Positions 1 to 9,600 of a stretch of DNA of 64,000 nucleotides are shown here, one piece after another. Location of the stretch: the NCBI RefSeq assembly GCF_020042345.1, contig NZ_CP083387.1, positions 992,001 through 1,056,000 on the forward strand. Reading direction: 5' to 3'. The stretch comes from Arachidicoccus terrestris (GTDB lineage: Bacteria > Bacteroidota > Bacteroidia > Chitinophagales > Chitinophagaceae). The first letter of the stretch is position 1. Every line of letters begins with the position of its first letter. The notes beneath the pieces are model-generated. The model was not told where the DNA came from and searched no databases. It was given only the letters and a program-made list of their open reading frames with translations. A program made the position numbers and the translations under genes.

Positions 1-474
1 GGGGAAGGTACGCTCGGCTCTATCTTCTCCGAACCATTTAATCCCGGAGATGAAAGATACCTTATGTTTGGCCCCACCGTTGAAGAGTATGCCCATTACT
101 TTAGGTTCAAGGAGGTGCACTATGAGCGCTACTACGCGCCCACCGATTCGGCACACAGGGACAGTCCCAACCACGGCCTGCCTACCGGAAAGAAGTTCGA
201 AGTCGACTGGGAAGCGGTCTGTAAGATGAAACCGAATCCCAAAATGTCGGATTATCCCAAAGGCAGCCCACTGTATGAAAAAACATACGATTTTAATAAA
301 ACCTATTCTGCCCTGCTGGATAATATTAACGAGGCCTGCAACGGCAGACCGGCCGCGCTGAGAGACGGCATCATGTTAATGTATGATCTGAAATATAAAG
401 CGATCGAATTAATGAATATCCCCCGCGAAGACGGTTTAATGGCAGGGCCGAGTTTTGAATATGTAAAAAGCTAG
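1..474 (+). CDS. VioB-like ferritin-fold protein, 3' end only
   Basis: The frame is open from the first base of the window, so this is the C-terminal ~157 residues of a gene that starts upstream. It begins GEGTLGSIFSEPF and continues with HYFRFKEV followed by ERYY. These blocks match the ferritin-like domain of the iminophenyl-pyruvate dimer synthase (VioB-type) family, whose best known member couples oxidised tryptophan imines in violacein synthesis; in that fold Glu and His residues bind metal. The family match is by recalled motif. That this copy dimerises imines is not shown, because many homologues have no known product. It is followed by four more plus-strand genes with short gaps, including an FAD oxidase and a cupin, which suggests an oxidative small-molecule pathway. 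An internal ATG at 64 is not the real start, since conserved residues precede it. Confidence 0.6.
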   Translation, partial: GEGTLGSIFSEPFNPGDERYLMFGPTVEEYAHYFRFKEVHYERYYAPTDSAHRDSPNHGLPTGKKFEVDWEAVCKMKPNPKMSDYPKGSPLYEKTYDFNKTYSALLDNINEACNGRPAALRDGIMLMYDLKYKAIELMNIPREDGLMAGPSFEYVKS

Positions 475-568
475 TTGAGTGTCCGTCCAAAACATTACCA
501 ATAGTATCCTACGCTTTGCTTAACAGATGACAAGCATAAATGATCACATCACCATTAAAAATTAGAAA

Positions 569-1567
569 ATGCCTGATAAAAATCCATTAGATTTACTAAA
601 CCTTGGCGGTTTAGATAAAATAGAAGAAAAAATAGATAAAGCCGCCTTGAGCAAGGCCACCACCGAACCTACCTTGGGCAATATCGCCACATTGCCGGGC
701 ACTTGGGTGGGAACAGGTTTTAACATCATTGAAGTGCCCAACATGAATCAGGCTAAACCCGGCCCTCCGCCACCTGACAAATTCAAGGTCATACTTAATG
801 CAACTTCCGAAACATTAATATTCAGCCCGATTTCGGGAGACATTATAAACCGGGGCAACGCGCAACAAGATATCAGTTTTCTGGGGCTGCACTACCTGCA
901 GAATGTATCTGACGTAAATCTTCCCGCAGGCAATAACGGGATTCATCTGGAGACCGGACTATTTCTCAACCTTGTAGCCTCCAAGGACCCCTTACAGGGG
1001 CCAACGATTACGCGGCTTGGCTCCATTCCACACGGGGATTCCATATTGGCGCAGGGCAAATCCTTTGTCGTGGATGGGGGGGGGCCGCAGTTTGATATAG
1101 CGGATCCGACTCCGTTTACCATCGTGGACGGAAAGCGGGTCAATGATACGAGCGAAAACTACCTTAGTATTCTCAAGAACACCCCGCCGCCGCCTGGCAT
1201 TTCTCCTGAAATAGTCATGAACCCTAACCTACTTTTATCAGAGGCCATCAAAGGACAGAACATTATCAAGACGGTGGTGATTTTGCTGGATGCCAATCCG
1301 ATAGATGGTGTCAGTAATGTCCCTGCGTCTGATCCGGTGGGCGGCATCACGAATATCCCCTTTGTCAACGTAAATGCAAATGCCAGCACGGTCTCCGCGA
1401 TATTTTGGATAGAAACAGTACAAAATGCCGATGGCAGCACTTTTCTTCAATTGCAATACACGCAAACGGTGATCCTCGACTTCCCGGTATTCGGGGCAGA
1501 TCCCAGCCAGGTGGTCAATATTAAATGGCCTCATATTTCCGTGGCGACGCTTCTGTTACAACCCTAA
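569..1567 (+). CDS. Beta-barrel family protein (LPGTWxGTGFN family), function unknown
   Basis: 332 residues, no signal peptide, probably cytoplasmic. The block TLPGTWVGTGFN near residue 45 resembles the first strand of lipocalin/nitrobindin-type small-ligand barrels. It is followed by ISFLGLHYLQNVSD and by GSIPHGDSILAQG. I recall database proteins with the same order of blocks labelled heme-binding protein, but no heme ligand can be assigned from the sequence. A proline-rich stretch (KPGPPPPDKF) lies near residue 65. It sits 94 bp after the ferritin-like gene and 25 bp before the Dabb gene, so it is probably in the same operon. A carrier or catalytic barrel for a hydrophobic intermediate is possible, but this is inference. 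The start is the ATG at 569; no strong Shine-Dalgarno sequence is seen, as is common in this phylum. Confidence 0.55.
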   Translation: MPDKNPLDLLNLGGLDKIEEKIDKAALSKATTEPTLGNIATLPGTWVGTGFNIIEVPNMNQAKPGPPPPDKFKVILNATSETLIFSPISGDIINRGNAQQDISFLGLHYLQNVSDVNLPAGNNGIHLETGLFLNLVASKDPLQGPTITRLGSIPHGDSILAQGKSFVVDGGGPQFDIADPTPFTIVDGKRVNDTSENYLSILKNTPPPPGISPEIVMNPNLLLSEAIKGQNIIKTVVILLDANPIDGVSNVPASDPVGGITNIPFVNVNANASTVSAIFWIETVQNADGSTFLQLQYTQTVILDFPVFGADPSQVVNIKWPHISVATLLLQP

Positions 1568-1592
1568 CCTTTTACTTTTAAAATTGGGGACC

Positions 1593-2324
1593 ATGGAAAC
1601 TGCAATGCCTATGCTGATGCATAGCACTTATTTTAACCTGGGCGTCAATAATACGCCCGATATTACTTCCGCGTATATGGCGGAAGCCCTTGAATATTTG
1701 TCCATCTCACCCGGGCTGGTCAGCTTTTGGATCGGTACCCGGGCTGTGGATATGGACCGCCCGGAAAATGACCTGGCCTTTGATATTGCCATGCATCAGA
1801 TATTCAGGGACGAGACTTCTTTTAACCTCTATAATTCAAACGATACCAGTCATCAACAGTTTGTAACGGATGTGGACCGCTGGGTACCTAGTACGACCAG
1901 ACGGGTGATGGACACGTACCTGACTCATCTGACATTCGGCGGCAACACGTCAGCTATACAGGATGTTGCCCGGGACAGGAATTTTCCGCAGAGCCTGTTT
2001 CACAGTATTTACTTTTCTCTGACAGACAAATCTGCCGGAAGCATTGCCGCATTTACGCAACTTTGTATAAAATATCTCTCAGCACATCCCGGTATTCAGC
2101 AATGTTCAACAGGCGGGCTTACTGACATCAAAAGAGACGTCTCTGTGCGGAATTTTGACGTGGGCATGGATCTTATTTTCGAAAGCCGAAAGGCCTATGA
2201 TGAATACCTGTTAAGCCCGGGGCACGCGGCTTTCCTTTCAGCCACCAGGCCAATGATCAAACAAACCTATATTTTTGATTCCTACTTGAAGTACCAGTCC
2301 AAGACATATAGCCTTACAAAGTAA
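1593..2324 (+). CDS. Tandem Dabb (A/B barrel) domain protein
   Basis: About 243 residues made of two diverged copies of the stress-responsive A/B barrel (Dabb) fold. The first copy has MLMHSTYFNL, then YLSISPGLVSFWIGTRA and FDIAMHQIF. The second has LFHSIYFSL, then YLSAHPGIQQCSTGG and FDVGMDLIF, ending HAAFLSATRPMIKQTY. Dabb domains form small dimeric alpha/beta barrels; known members include olivetolic acid cyclase, and many have no known activity. Here the duplication could form an intramolecular dimer. The frame also opens at a TTG at 1584, but the ATG at 1593 fits better. The gene lies between the barrel protein and the FAD oxidase, which supports a role in a shared biosynthetic or detoxifying route. 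The exact reaction is unknown. Confidence 0.75.
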   Translation: METAMPMLMHSTYFNLGVNNTPDITSAYMAEALEYLSISPGLVSFWIGTRAVDMDRPENDLAFDIAMHQIFRDETSFNLYNSNDTSHQQFVTDVDRWVPSTTRRVMDTYLTHLTFGGNTSAIQDVARDRNFPQSLFHSIYFSLTDKSAGSIAAFTQLCIKYLSAHPGIQQCSTGGLTDIKRDVSVRNFDVGMDLIFESRKAYDEYLLSPGHAAFLSATRPMIKQTYIFDSYLKYQSKTYSLTK

Positions 2325-2373
2325 TGATGCCAGCCATAGGCATATCTCATTAAAATTATAAAATAATTAAATT

Positions 2374-3846
2374 ATGCTCTCATCAGCCATCAGTCAGCTA
2401 AGCCGTGAACTAAGCGGTTATATTTTACAGCCGGGCGAAGCGGAATACGAAGCCGCCATACGCATCGACAACGGTAGAATCCAATTCAGGCCACGCCTGA
2501 TTATTTTCCCCGCGGTCATAGAAGATGTCAGGCTGGGATTCAAATTTGCAGTCACACACAATCTGCCGTTCTCCGTTAAAGGAGGTGGTCATAGCGCTGC
2601 CGGCTATTGTATGAATGAAGGAGGCGTTGTCATGGCTATGAAGAATCTTAATAAAATCACTTTCAATCCGAAAAATGAAAGCGTTACCGCAGAAATGGGC
2701 GTCATCTGGTATGATGTATATAAGTTCATGCAGGAGACCGGCACCGGCCTTGTTCCTGTTGGCGGCGGCTGCCCCACGGTTGCCCCGCCCGGTTTTATGC
2801 TGGGGGGCGGTTATAGCTTTGTCTCCAGATCTTATGGCATGAGCATCGACAATCTGCTAAGTTTGAAAATTATAACACCGGACGGGGAGTTAAGACATAT
2901 CGGCGTCCACAGTAGCGCGCAAGATGATATTGATCTGTTCTGGGCCTGCCGCGGGGGCGGTGGCGGCAATTTTGGCATCGTTACGGAAATGGAAATGCGG
3001 GTCAGGAAACCCAATAGCGAGAAAATGCTCGTGGGCCAGATCAGATATCCCCTGGAGCAGGCTGAGGAGGTGCTGGGCTATTATAATGACTGGGTGGAAG
3101 GCCTGCCGGACGCTATGGCTGTCTACGGTTATATGGGCAACCAAAAAGATCTTATAGACAAGACCACCAATATCAAGGTCATAGGTCTGACACCGGTTTT
3201 CAACGGCGACTGTAAAGAAGGCGTAGATCTACTGCAAGGCTTACTCAAACTAAAACCCATCAATGCGGATCTATATAATATGACGCTGCCAGAGTGGGAG
3301 TTTTACAATGGATACACCACCATTGTCGACGGCAGAAGCTCCTATATACGTTCCTCCGTCCTGCCACCGAAGGGTATGAACAACAAAGTCGCCAAAGTCA
3401 TACAGGACGCCATGAAACACGCACCCTCTCCCGACAGCTTTGCGGTCTGGACGCATGCGGGTGGCGCTATTGAGAAGGTACCGGCTGACGGCACCGCCTA
3501 TGTCCATCGGCAGAGCCGCTTCATTCCGGAAATAAAATCTATCTGGGACTTAAACAAACCCGGAGATACGCTGGAAAATGTTGAGTGGGCCTATTCTTTC
3601 TTTGAGGCGCTAAGCAAGGCCGGCAATGCTACCGGGGCCTATGTCAATTACATCGACCCGCTATTGCATGACTGGCAGCAACAGTATTATGGCAGTAATT
3701 ACAAGCGGCTCATGAATATCAAAAAAACAATAGACCCCAATAATTATTTCCATTTTCAGCAAAGCGTCGGATCTCCTTTCAATCCATCAAAGAAGCTGAC
3801 AGACCTGAGTCCCCTAAACCGGACGCAGCTTATCCCAGATGCATAA
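2374..3846 (+). CDS. Berberine-bridge-type FAD-dependent oxidoreductase, probably bicovalent flavin
   Basis: 490 residues, typical of the BBE-like/FAD_binding_4 family. The N-terminal PCMH-type domain contains VKGGGHSAAGY, whose His (about residue 73) attaches FAD. A second block, GGGCPTVAPPGFMLGGG, places Cys about residue 133 where bicovalent members such as GilR carry the cysteinyl link; the 60-residue spacing fits. The C-terminal BBE motif YGSNYKRLMNIKKTIDPNNY is intact. Such enzymes use oxygen to oxidise sugars, alkaloids or polyketides and release hydrogen peroxide. No signal peptide is seen, so it probably acts in the cytoplasm. The substrate cannot be read from the sequence. It is 20 bp upstream of the cupin gene and surely co-transcribed with it. 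A hexose or oligosaccharide oxidase is an alternative to a role in specialised metabolism. Confidence 0.88.
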   Translation: MLSSAISQLSRELSGYILQPGEAEYEAAIRIDNGRIQFRPRLIIFPAVIEDVRLGFKFAVTHNLPFSVKGGGHSAAGYCMNEGGVVMAMKNLNKITFNPKNESVTAEMGVIWYDVYKFMQETGTGLVPVGGGCPTVAPPGFMLGGGYSFVSRSYGMSIDNLLSLKIITPDGELRHIGVHSSAQDDIDLFWACRGGGGGNFGIVTEMEMRVRKPNSEKMLVGQIRYPLEQAEEVLGYYNDWVEGLPDAMAVYGYMGNQKDLIDKTTNIKVIGLTPVFNGDCKEGVDLLQGLLKLKPINADLYNMTLPEWEFYNGYTTIVDGRSSYIRSSVLPPKGMNNKVAKVIQDAMKHAPSPDSFAVWTHAGGAIEKVPADGTAYVHRQSRFIPEIKSIWDLNKPGDTLENVEWAYSFFEALSKAGNATGAYVNYIDPLLHDWQQQYYGSNYKRLMNIKKTIDPNNYFHFQQSVGSPFNPSKKLTDLSPLNRTQLIPDA

Positions 3847-3866
3847 ACAATATAAAACACCGTCCT

Positions 3867-4385
3867 ATGACTCCACAAGAAATTATCGACCTGTTACACC
3901 TCAAACCTAATCCGGAAGAAGGCGGCTATTATGCTGACACCTATACGGCGGCCATAAAGATCCCCAACAGAGATCTGCCCGGATTTGCGCCCACCAGGGA
4001 AGAGCGTGCTATATGCAGTGCTATATACTATTTTCTGGAGCAAAACGACTTCTCGGCCATGCACAAAGTTACCGGAGATATGCTCTACCATTTTTACAAC
4101 GGAGATCCCGTTGAAATGCTCCTGCTATATCCCGAGGGCTTTGCCAAAAAATCGGAAACCTGTATATTCAGCGGTGACCTGCGTATCTGCAATAACCCGA
4201 TGAAACTGATCCCCGGCGGTACCTGGTTAGGGTCGCGTTTGTTACCAAAAGGTTCATATGCCTTAATGGGTGTTACCATGTCTCCGGGATTTAATCCCGC
4301 CGACTACACGATTGGGAACCGGCAGGAACTCATCCGGCAGTACCCGGAACAAGCGCAACTGATCACAGCGCTGACACGGGACTAA
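3867..4385 (+). CDS. DUF985 (cupin_5) family protein
   Basis: 172 residues, a full-length single-domain DUF985 cupin. Diagnostic blocks are LKPNPEEGGYYADTY at the start, SAIYYFL, SAMHKVTGDMLYHFYNGDP in the centre and LMGVTMSPGFNPADY near the end, then the usual tail YPEQAQLITALTRD. Family members are beta-barrels of the RmlC/cupin superfamily; enzymatic function is not established for most, and some are proposed sugar-phosphate or small-ligand binders. It is the last gene of the five-gene plus-strand cluster and converges with the GH127 gene 64 bp further on. An isomerase or tailoring role beside the FAD oxidase is plausible but unproven. Confidence 0.85.
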   Translation: MTPQEIIDLLHLKPNPEEGGYYADTYTAAIKIPNRDLPGFAPTREERAICSAIYYFLEQNDFSAMHKVTGDMLYHFYNGDPVEMLLLYPEGFAKKSETCIFSGDLRICNNPMKLIPGGTWLGSRLLPKGSYALMGVTMSPGFNPADYTIGNRQELIRQYPEQAQLITALTRD

Positions 4386-4449
4386 TCAGGGGAATAACAA
4401 TCTTTTGCACCTGATAAATATAACAGCTAAATACCGCTGCCACACGGCC

Positions 4450-6543
4450 CTATTTGGCCGCAAGTGGCAACCATACTTCCATATCCGCACGGCCTCTGTT
4501 TTCCCAGCTGTAGTACGGAATCAGGCGAACCTTAACCGGCCTGCTGGCTTTATTTGTCAGGGGATAATAAAGCGCATTTTTATTTTTTGCTTCGGGCTTC
4601 AGATAAGCTGTTGTTTCCAGCGTGGTAATCTGCTGTGGCCCGATCTGTATCTGTCTGGTTACCCACTCGCTGTTTTTATCGATGGTAACATCCGTAATAT
4701 CCGTACCAGCCGGTAAGTCTTTAGATTCCAGGCAATATACAATGGGGCCACGTTGAATGGCCACCTGCCCCCTATTGGCTTCTACCAGCGGGTTAGCCGC
4801 CATTAGTTTTACTTCCATCGGTAATTCAAGCTCAATTGTATCTCCGGATTTCCATTTTCTTGTAAGAGGAAAATAACTGCCGGCAACGATATCACCTGTC
4901 ACTTCTTTACCGTTTACGCGAATACTGGCCTCATGGGCCCAGCCCGGGATTCTGAGATGCACAGTAAACAGTCCCTCAGGCATCTTTTTAAGCGCCAGCA
5001 TAATATTTCCATTCCAGGGATAGTTCGTCACTTCATGAATGGAGATCGTTTCACCGTCCGCAGTTTTTGTGGACAACTGATTAGCGCCATAGAGATGTAA
5101 ATACAAGCCATCTTTTCCTATGCCGTACAAATAATCGCTGGCTTCCGCAATCGTCCTTACGACGTTGGGCGGGCAGCAAAAGGAATAGCCGATATAGGGA
5201 TCACGGGGCAGTTCAGACCAGCGGAGCGTGAAAGGCTGACTGCGGTTATAGGCCAATGGATTGGCATATAAAAATGTTTTACCGTCCAGGCTAATGCCGG
5301 ATAATACACTGTTATACAAAGTCCGCTCTAACACATCCGCATATTTTTCATCTGCCGTTATCTGTAACATACGCCAATTCCAGAGCATATTGCCGATATT
5401 CGCGCAAGTCTCATCGTGGGCCGTATAATTGGGCAATTGATAGGGTCTGCCATAGGCCTGTGCCACCTGCTGAATTTCTGAGGGGTGATAGGAGGTGCCG
5501 TCCGGTGATACGCCGTCATAAAGTGCCCCGCAACCACCGGTTATATACATTTTTCGATTCACCACATCCTGCCAAATGGCCCCCAATGGCTTTATCAGAC
5601 TACTGTCCCCTGTTTCCAGAAAAACATCGGCAGCACCCGCATAAAGATAGTTCGCCCTGACGGCATGACCTACAGCCGTCTTTTGTTGTCTGAATGGGAT
5701 ACGGTCCTGATTCTGGTCAGTTCCGTTGGTCACGCCGTCACGAAGGTCCATCAGCTTTTGAGCTAATTCCAGGTATTTTTTCTTGCCTGTGGTCCGATAC
5801 AGCTCAATCACACCCATATAATGCGCCGGACAAATAGCACTCCTGGCAAGTGTCGGCGAAGAGTGAGTATAATACTGCTGTAGAAAACCTGCCGCTTTCT
5901 CCGCCACATTCAACAGTGTTGTTTTGCCGGTCGCCCGGTAATACACACAGGCCGTTGTCATGAGGTGACCCAGATTATAGGCCTCGAAACTGAGGGTATC
6001 GCCAAAGACTTTTAAAGAGTCAGGATGTTCCCGGGCCGTAATCTGTACCTGTGTTCCCAGATAACCGTCCGGGCGCTGCGCTTTTGCGATCACACGGATA
6101 ATACCATCCATAAGCTTACCCAGCTCGGGAGATTTTGTGTGTGCATATACCGCCGCGGCCCCTTCCAGCCATTTCAGGAAGTCTCCATCCATAAACGGAG
6201 GACCGATATGAATACCCGTATCCAGTCCTGCAGCGATCTTAAAATTTTTATACCCGTGGCTAAGCGTATCATTATTAAACAAATGCCACATATTGGGAAT
6301 CATAGAAGTATCACAGACCTTAAACCAATCCGCCCAAAAACCGCTGGTCCATTGCACATCCTGCATGGGTACACCTTCCAATTTAGCAAAAGGGCTATTT
6401 TTCGTATCTGTGATCCCTGCTTTCTGATCTAATCCCTGACTCCTGGCTGTGGAGGTAAACAGTAGGAGAAGCATCAGGCATGCATAGATTACAAATGTAC
6501 TTCTTACATTTATTCTGACCGACCCAAATTTTGACTTCTTCAT
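4450..6543 (-). CDS. GH127 family beta-L-arabinofuranosidase-type glycosidase
   Basis: 697 residues with an N-terminal signal peptide (hydrophobic FVIYACLMLLLLF, cleavage near ARSQG), so exported to the periplasm or surface. The (alpha/alpha)6 barrel carries the GH127 zinc/thiolate site: HDETCANIGNML gives Glu378 and Cys380, and FCCPPN gives Cys456 and Cys457. In the characterised enzyme HypBA1 the equivalent cysteines bind zinc and one acts as the nucleophile. Family members release beta-L-arabinofuranose; one in the Bacteroides rhamnogalacturonan-II locus removes aceric acid. It is 68 bp downstream of GH106 and probably co-transcribed with it. Arabinose and aceric acid are both possible targets here. 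No catalytic residue appears lost. Confidence 0.9.
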   Translation of the reverse strand: MKKSKFGSVRINVRSTFVIYACLMLLLLFTSTARSQGLDQKAGITDTKNSPFAKLEGVPMQDVQWTSGFWADWFKVCDTSMIPNMWHLFNNDTLSHGYKNFKIAAGLDTGIHIGPPFMDGDFLKWLEGAAAVYAHTKSPELGKLMDGIIRVIAKAQRPDGYLGTQVQITAREHPDSLKVFGDTLSFEAYNLGHLMTTACVYYRATGKTTLLNVAEKAAGFLQQYYTHSSPTLARSAICPAHYMGVIELYRTTGKKKYLELAQKLMDLRDGVTNGTDQNQDRIPFRQQKTAVGHAVRANYLYAGAADVFLETGDSSLIKPLGAIWQDVVNRKMYITGGCGALYDGVSPDGTSYHPSEIQQVAQAYGRPYQLPNYTAHDETCANIGNMLWNWRMLQITADEKYADVLERTLYNSVLSGISLDGKTFLYANPLAYNRSQPFTLRWSELPRDPYIGYSFCCPPNVVRTIAEASDYLYGIGKDGLYLHLYGANQLSTKTADGETISIHEVTNYPWNGNIMLALKKMPEGLFTVHLRIPGWAHEASIRVNGKEVTGDIVAGSYFPLTRKWKSGDTIELELPMEVKLMAANPLVEANRGQVAIQRGPIVYCLESKDLPAGTDITDVTIDKNSEWVTRQIQIGPQQITTLETTAYLKPEAKNKNALYYPLTNKASRPVKVRLIPYYSWENRGRADMEVWLPLAAK

Positions 6544-6611
6544 TAGAGAACATTAAATTATATAAATATTAAAATGGTTTAATTATCAGTGATCAATCCT
6601 ACAGATCCCTT

Positions 6612-9600
6612 CTATTGATCTTTAGGATAAACATCTTCCACGATCAAACGGACCGGTCCCAATAAACCTGCCGGCAGCGGGCCACGTTTTTCCAGATTGA
6701 ATGGTGCGGTAGTCCAGGTCTGCCTTTCGGATGCAGGCAATTTCTGATCGGCGATAATACGGTTGGACCATGTATTGGCCACTTTTATTTCCAGATGATT
6801 GTTGCCTACTTTCAGCGCTTTTGTAATATCTACCTGATAGGGCGCCGTCCAGGCTACGCCACAGTCTATGCCATTTAGACGAATACCGGCGATATTATTG
6901 ACCTTTCCGAGTGTCAGAAAGGCTATTTTATGACTCAGTGAGCCGCCACCGGCTGCACCTTTCCAGTTAAAGTTCAACAAATAAGTAGCTACACCTGAAT
7001 AGTGGCGGATACTCTCCAAAGCGTTCTGTGTCCAATCCGTTAAACGGTCAAACAGGACCGGCTCTGCCGGCCCGCCACGCCTCGGATCAAACTGCACCTT
7101 CCAGGCACCGGACAATTCCAGTGTTTGCCTTGATTCATTAACTTCTTCAACGCTTTTACCCGTGGCGCCGGCTGGCACGGTCTTGCTTTTTTTCAATAAA
7201 ACAAATACCGACCCGTTTGCTGGCAGTTGCAGGCCTACCGTTGTTTTTTCCTTATCGGTTTTCCAACGGCTGACAGGTAAATAACGGGCCTGTACCGGAT
7301 CATACAGCAACGGCACCTTCGCCCCTTCTCTTAAGGTTATTTGAAATCGTCTGGCAGTGTCTGTCTGATTGGCGACAAAATAAAGGTCTGTTGCGCCCAC
7401 AGAATCCAGATTGGGCACATCGCTATTACTTTTCAAAGTCGTTTTATCTACATGATCCAGCTGCCGGTGATTCCAGGCAATGCCTTTTAGCGGCAGGCCT
7501 TTCTCCCCTGTCGCCTGAAAATCTCTTTCAATACCTATCCCATTAAAATCCTTTCTGGTATAAGGACCATATAATACCTCACCCTTTCCTACTTTTCTGA
7601 CATAACCGGAAGAGGAATGATCATCAAAAAAACGTCTGGTTCCGATCAGTTCCTTTATCAACGCTCTGAGCGTATCGCCTGAATATATACCTTCCGCCTG
7701 TCCTTGCGGAAACCTCGGATACCGGTCCACCAAAATACGGGCGCCTGCCTTGACAAGTTGCAATAGTTTTCTGGCCACCACTACGCTCATATACTGGTGA
7801 TTGGGATCCATCTTATCCAGTCTTGGCAAAACAAGTATTCCATAACTGGCACCTCCGGGAAGTACAATGCGCCCCGACCGAACGGTCGCCAGACGCAAAA
7901 GCGCATCACGGTTGATCGCATCGTATTTATAGCCATGTAGTGGATCCACCCAATCCTTGGCTGTTGTAATCCCGGCAGAAGAAGTCACTTTTTCCGGAAT
8001 ATGCTGCATGGGGTTCCCTTCGTTAGTCAATCTTTTTCTTTCTTGCGACAATCGCTCGTCGCTGAAAATTCCGGGCAACGTGGATACCAGCCTATCGGGC
8101 AAGACAGCTCTTGAAGGAAGCTCTTCCCCGTTGAAAACAACGACATCTGTTACCGGAACACCCTGTTGTAACAAGGCCTGACACCTTCTCGTATAGTCCA
8201 TCCAACCATGGGCCATGGGCCACCAGGTCTGGTTGCGCTGAAAATACAGGCCGACGCCGCCGAGTGTCATTCCCGGTTCCCTGTTCAGCCATGGATTTTC
8301 TCCGAAAACATGAAACACCAGACGGTTGACTCCCAAAGCATAATGGTGGTCCTGCAAAGTCTTTAACATAGCCGGATACTCATCCCATTTATTCCTGAGT
8401 TCAGTAAAAGCCTCCGCCTGAATAATTCTCCTTCCATAGATATGGCCTCCCGAAATCGCATCCCGTATATCATTAGGCTTATCATGTGTCGGGCTTCGCA
8501 ACCAGAATTCCCCCATCGGAAAATCAACCTGATCAAAATGCCGGATCCCATCGGCAACCATAATAGGTGCGGTGCATTCAGCAGCCACTTTATATCCTTT
8601 GGAATGTGCCAGATCCGCCAGCGTCGTAAAATAATTTTCGTTCAGTAAATCAGCAATGGTCAGCCGTATATCATGTAAAAAATCTTCTGATTTCCGGGCC
8701 GACCCCACGGGATAACCCGCCATAACCGGCAGATAATCGAGCGGGTCATAGCCGCGCTTTTCCTTAAACGCCTTTCGAAATACCGGCGACCAGTTCTGGG
8801 AGCCGCATTCCCAGCTATCCATATAGAAGACTTTCAATACCCGGGACGATAAGTCCGGTCCCAGTCGCCGAATGACTTTACCAAACCAATTGTCAAACTG
8901 TAATTGTACCGCTACCGGATTGAGCTTATCACATTCCAGCCCCTGGCCACCGCCGGCGGTGGCATTCTTCATACCGGTAGAACTGTGACCCATCCTTAAA
9001 ATGGTCCATTGCCCTGCAGGGACTTTCCAGCGAAGTCGGCCATCCGGCTGCAGCGCATCTGTAATATTCAGCAACCGGGGCCGCGCAATACAGTCATTAT
9101 CGGGAATCAGTACTGAATCCGCCCTATCGGAAATCCGCCACACCGCACCTGATTTACCCTCGAAGTGGGGTATTTGAGAACGGGAACCTAATCTAAGGCC
9201 CGTCAGCTTTAAACTGGGACTCCATTTTGCATCATCCAGATCCTCGCTGCCGGGTTCTGTTCCGGCAGGATCATATACGAACCGAAAATATCTTGACCTT
9301 ACAGCCGGGATCGTATAATGCACCGGATAGGTATAGTCTTGCCATCCGCTGCGGGCTGGTTTCAGCCTTGTAAAAAACCGGTAGTTTTGACCGTCGTCGC
9401 TAATCCATATGCTCAGCCTTTTTGCCTGAAAAGTAACGCCCTTGGTTGTTATATCCACCGTCCTGCAGGTAAAAGGTTCCTTAAAGCGGTATTCAATCCA
9501 ACAAGGTTTCTTATAGGAAAAGTTCTCAGTATTGCCCGGAACGACCAGCTTACCGGCATCCTGCCCTTCAGCGTTAGTTCTTACTTCAGGTCTGATGTTA

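Noticed and set aside
4438-4469. Hairpin TGCCAC/CGGCC at the end of GH127 as terminator
   Set aside because: The stem is interrupted, overlaps the last codons and has no U-tract.
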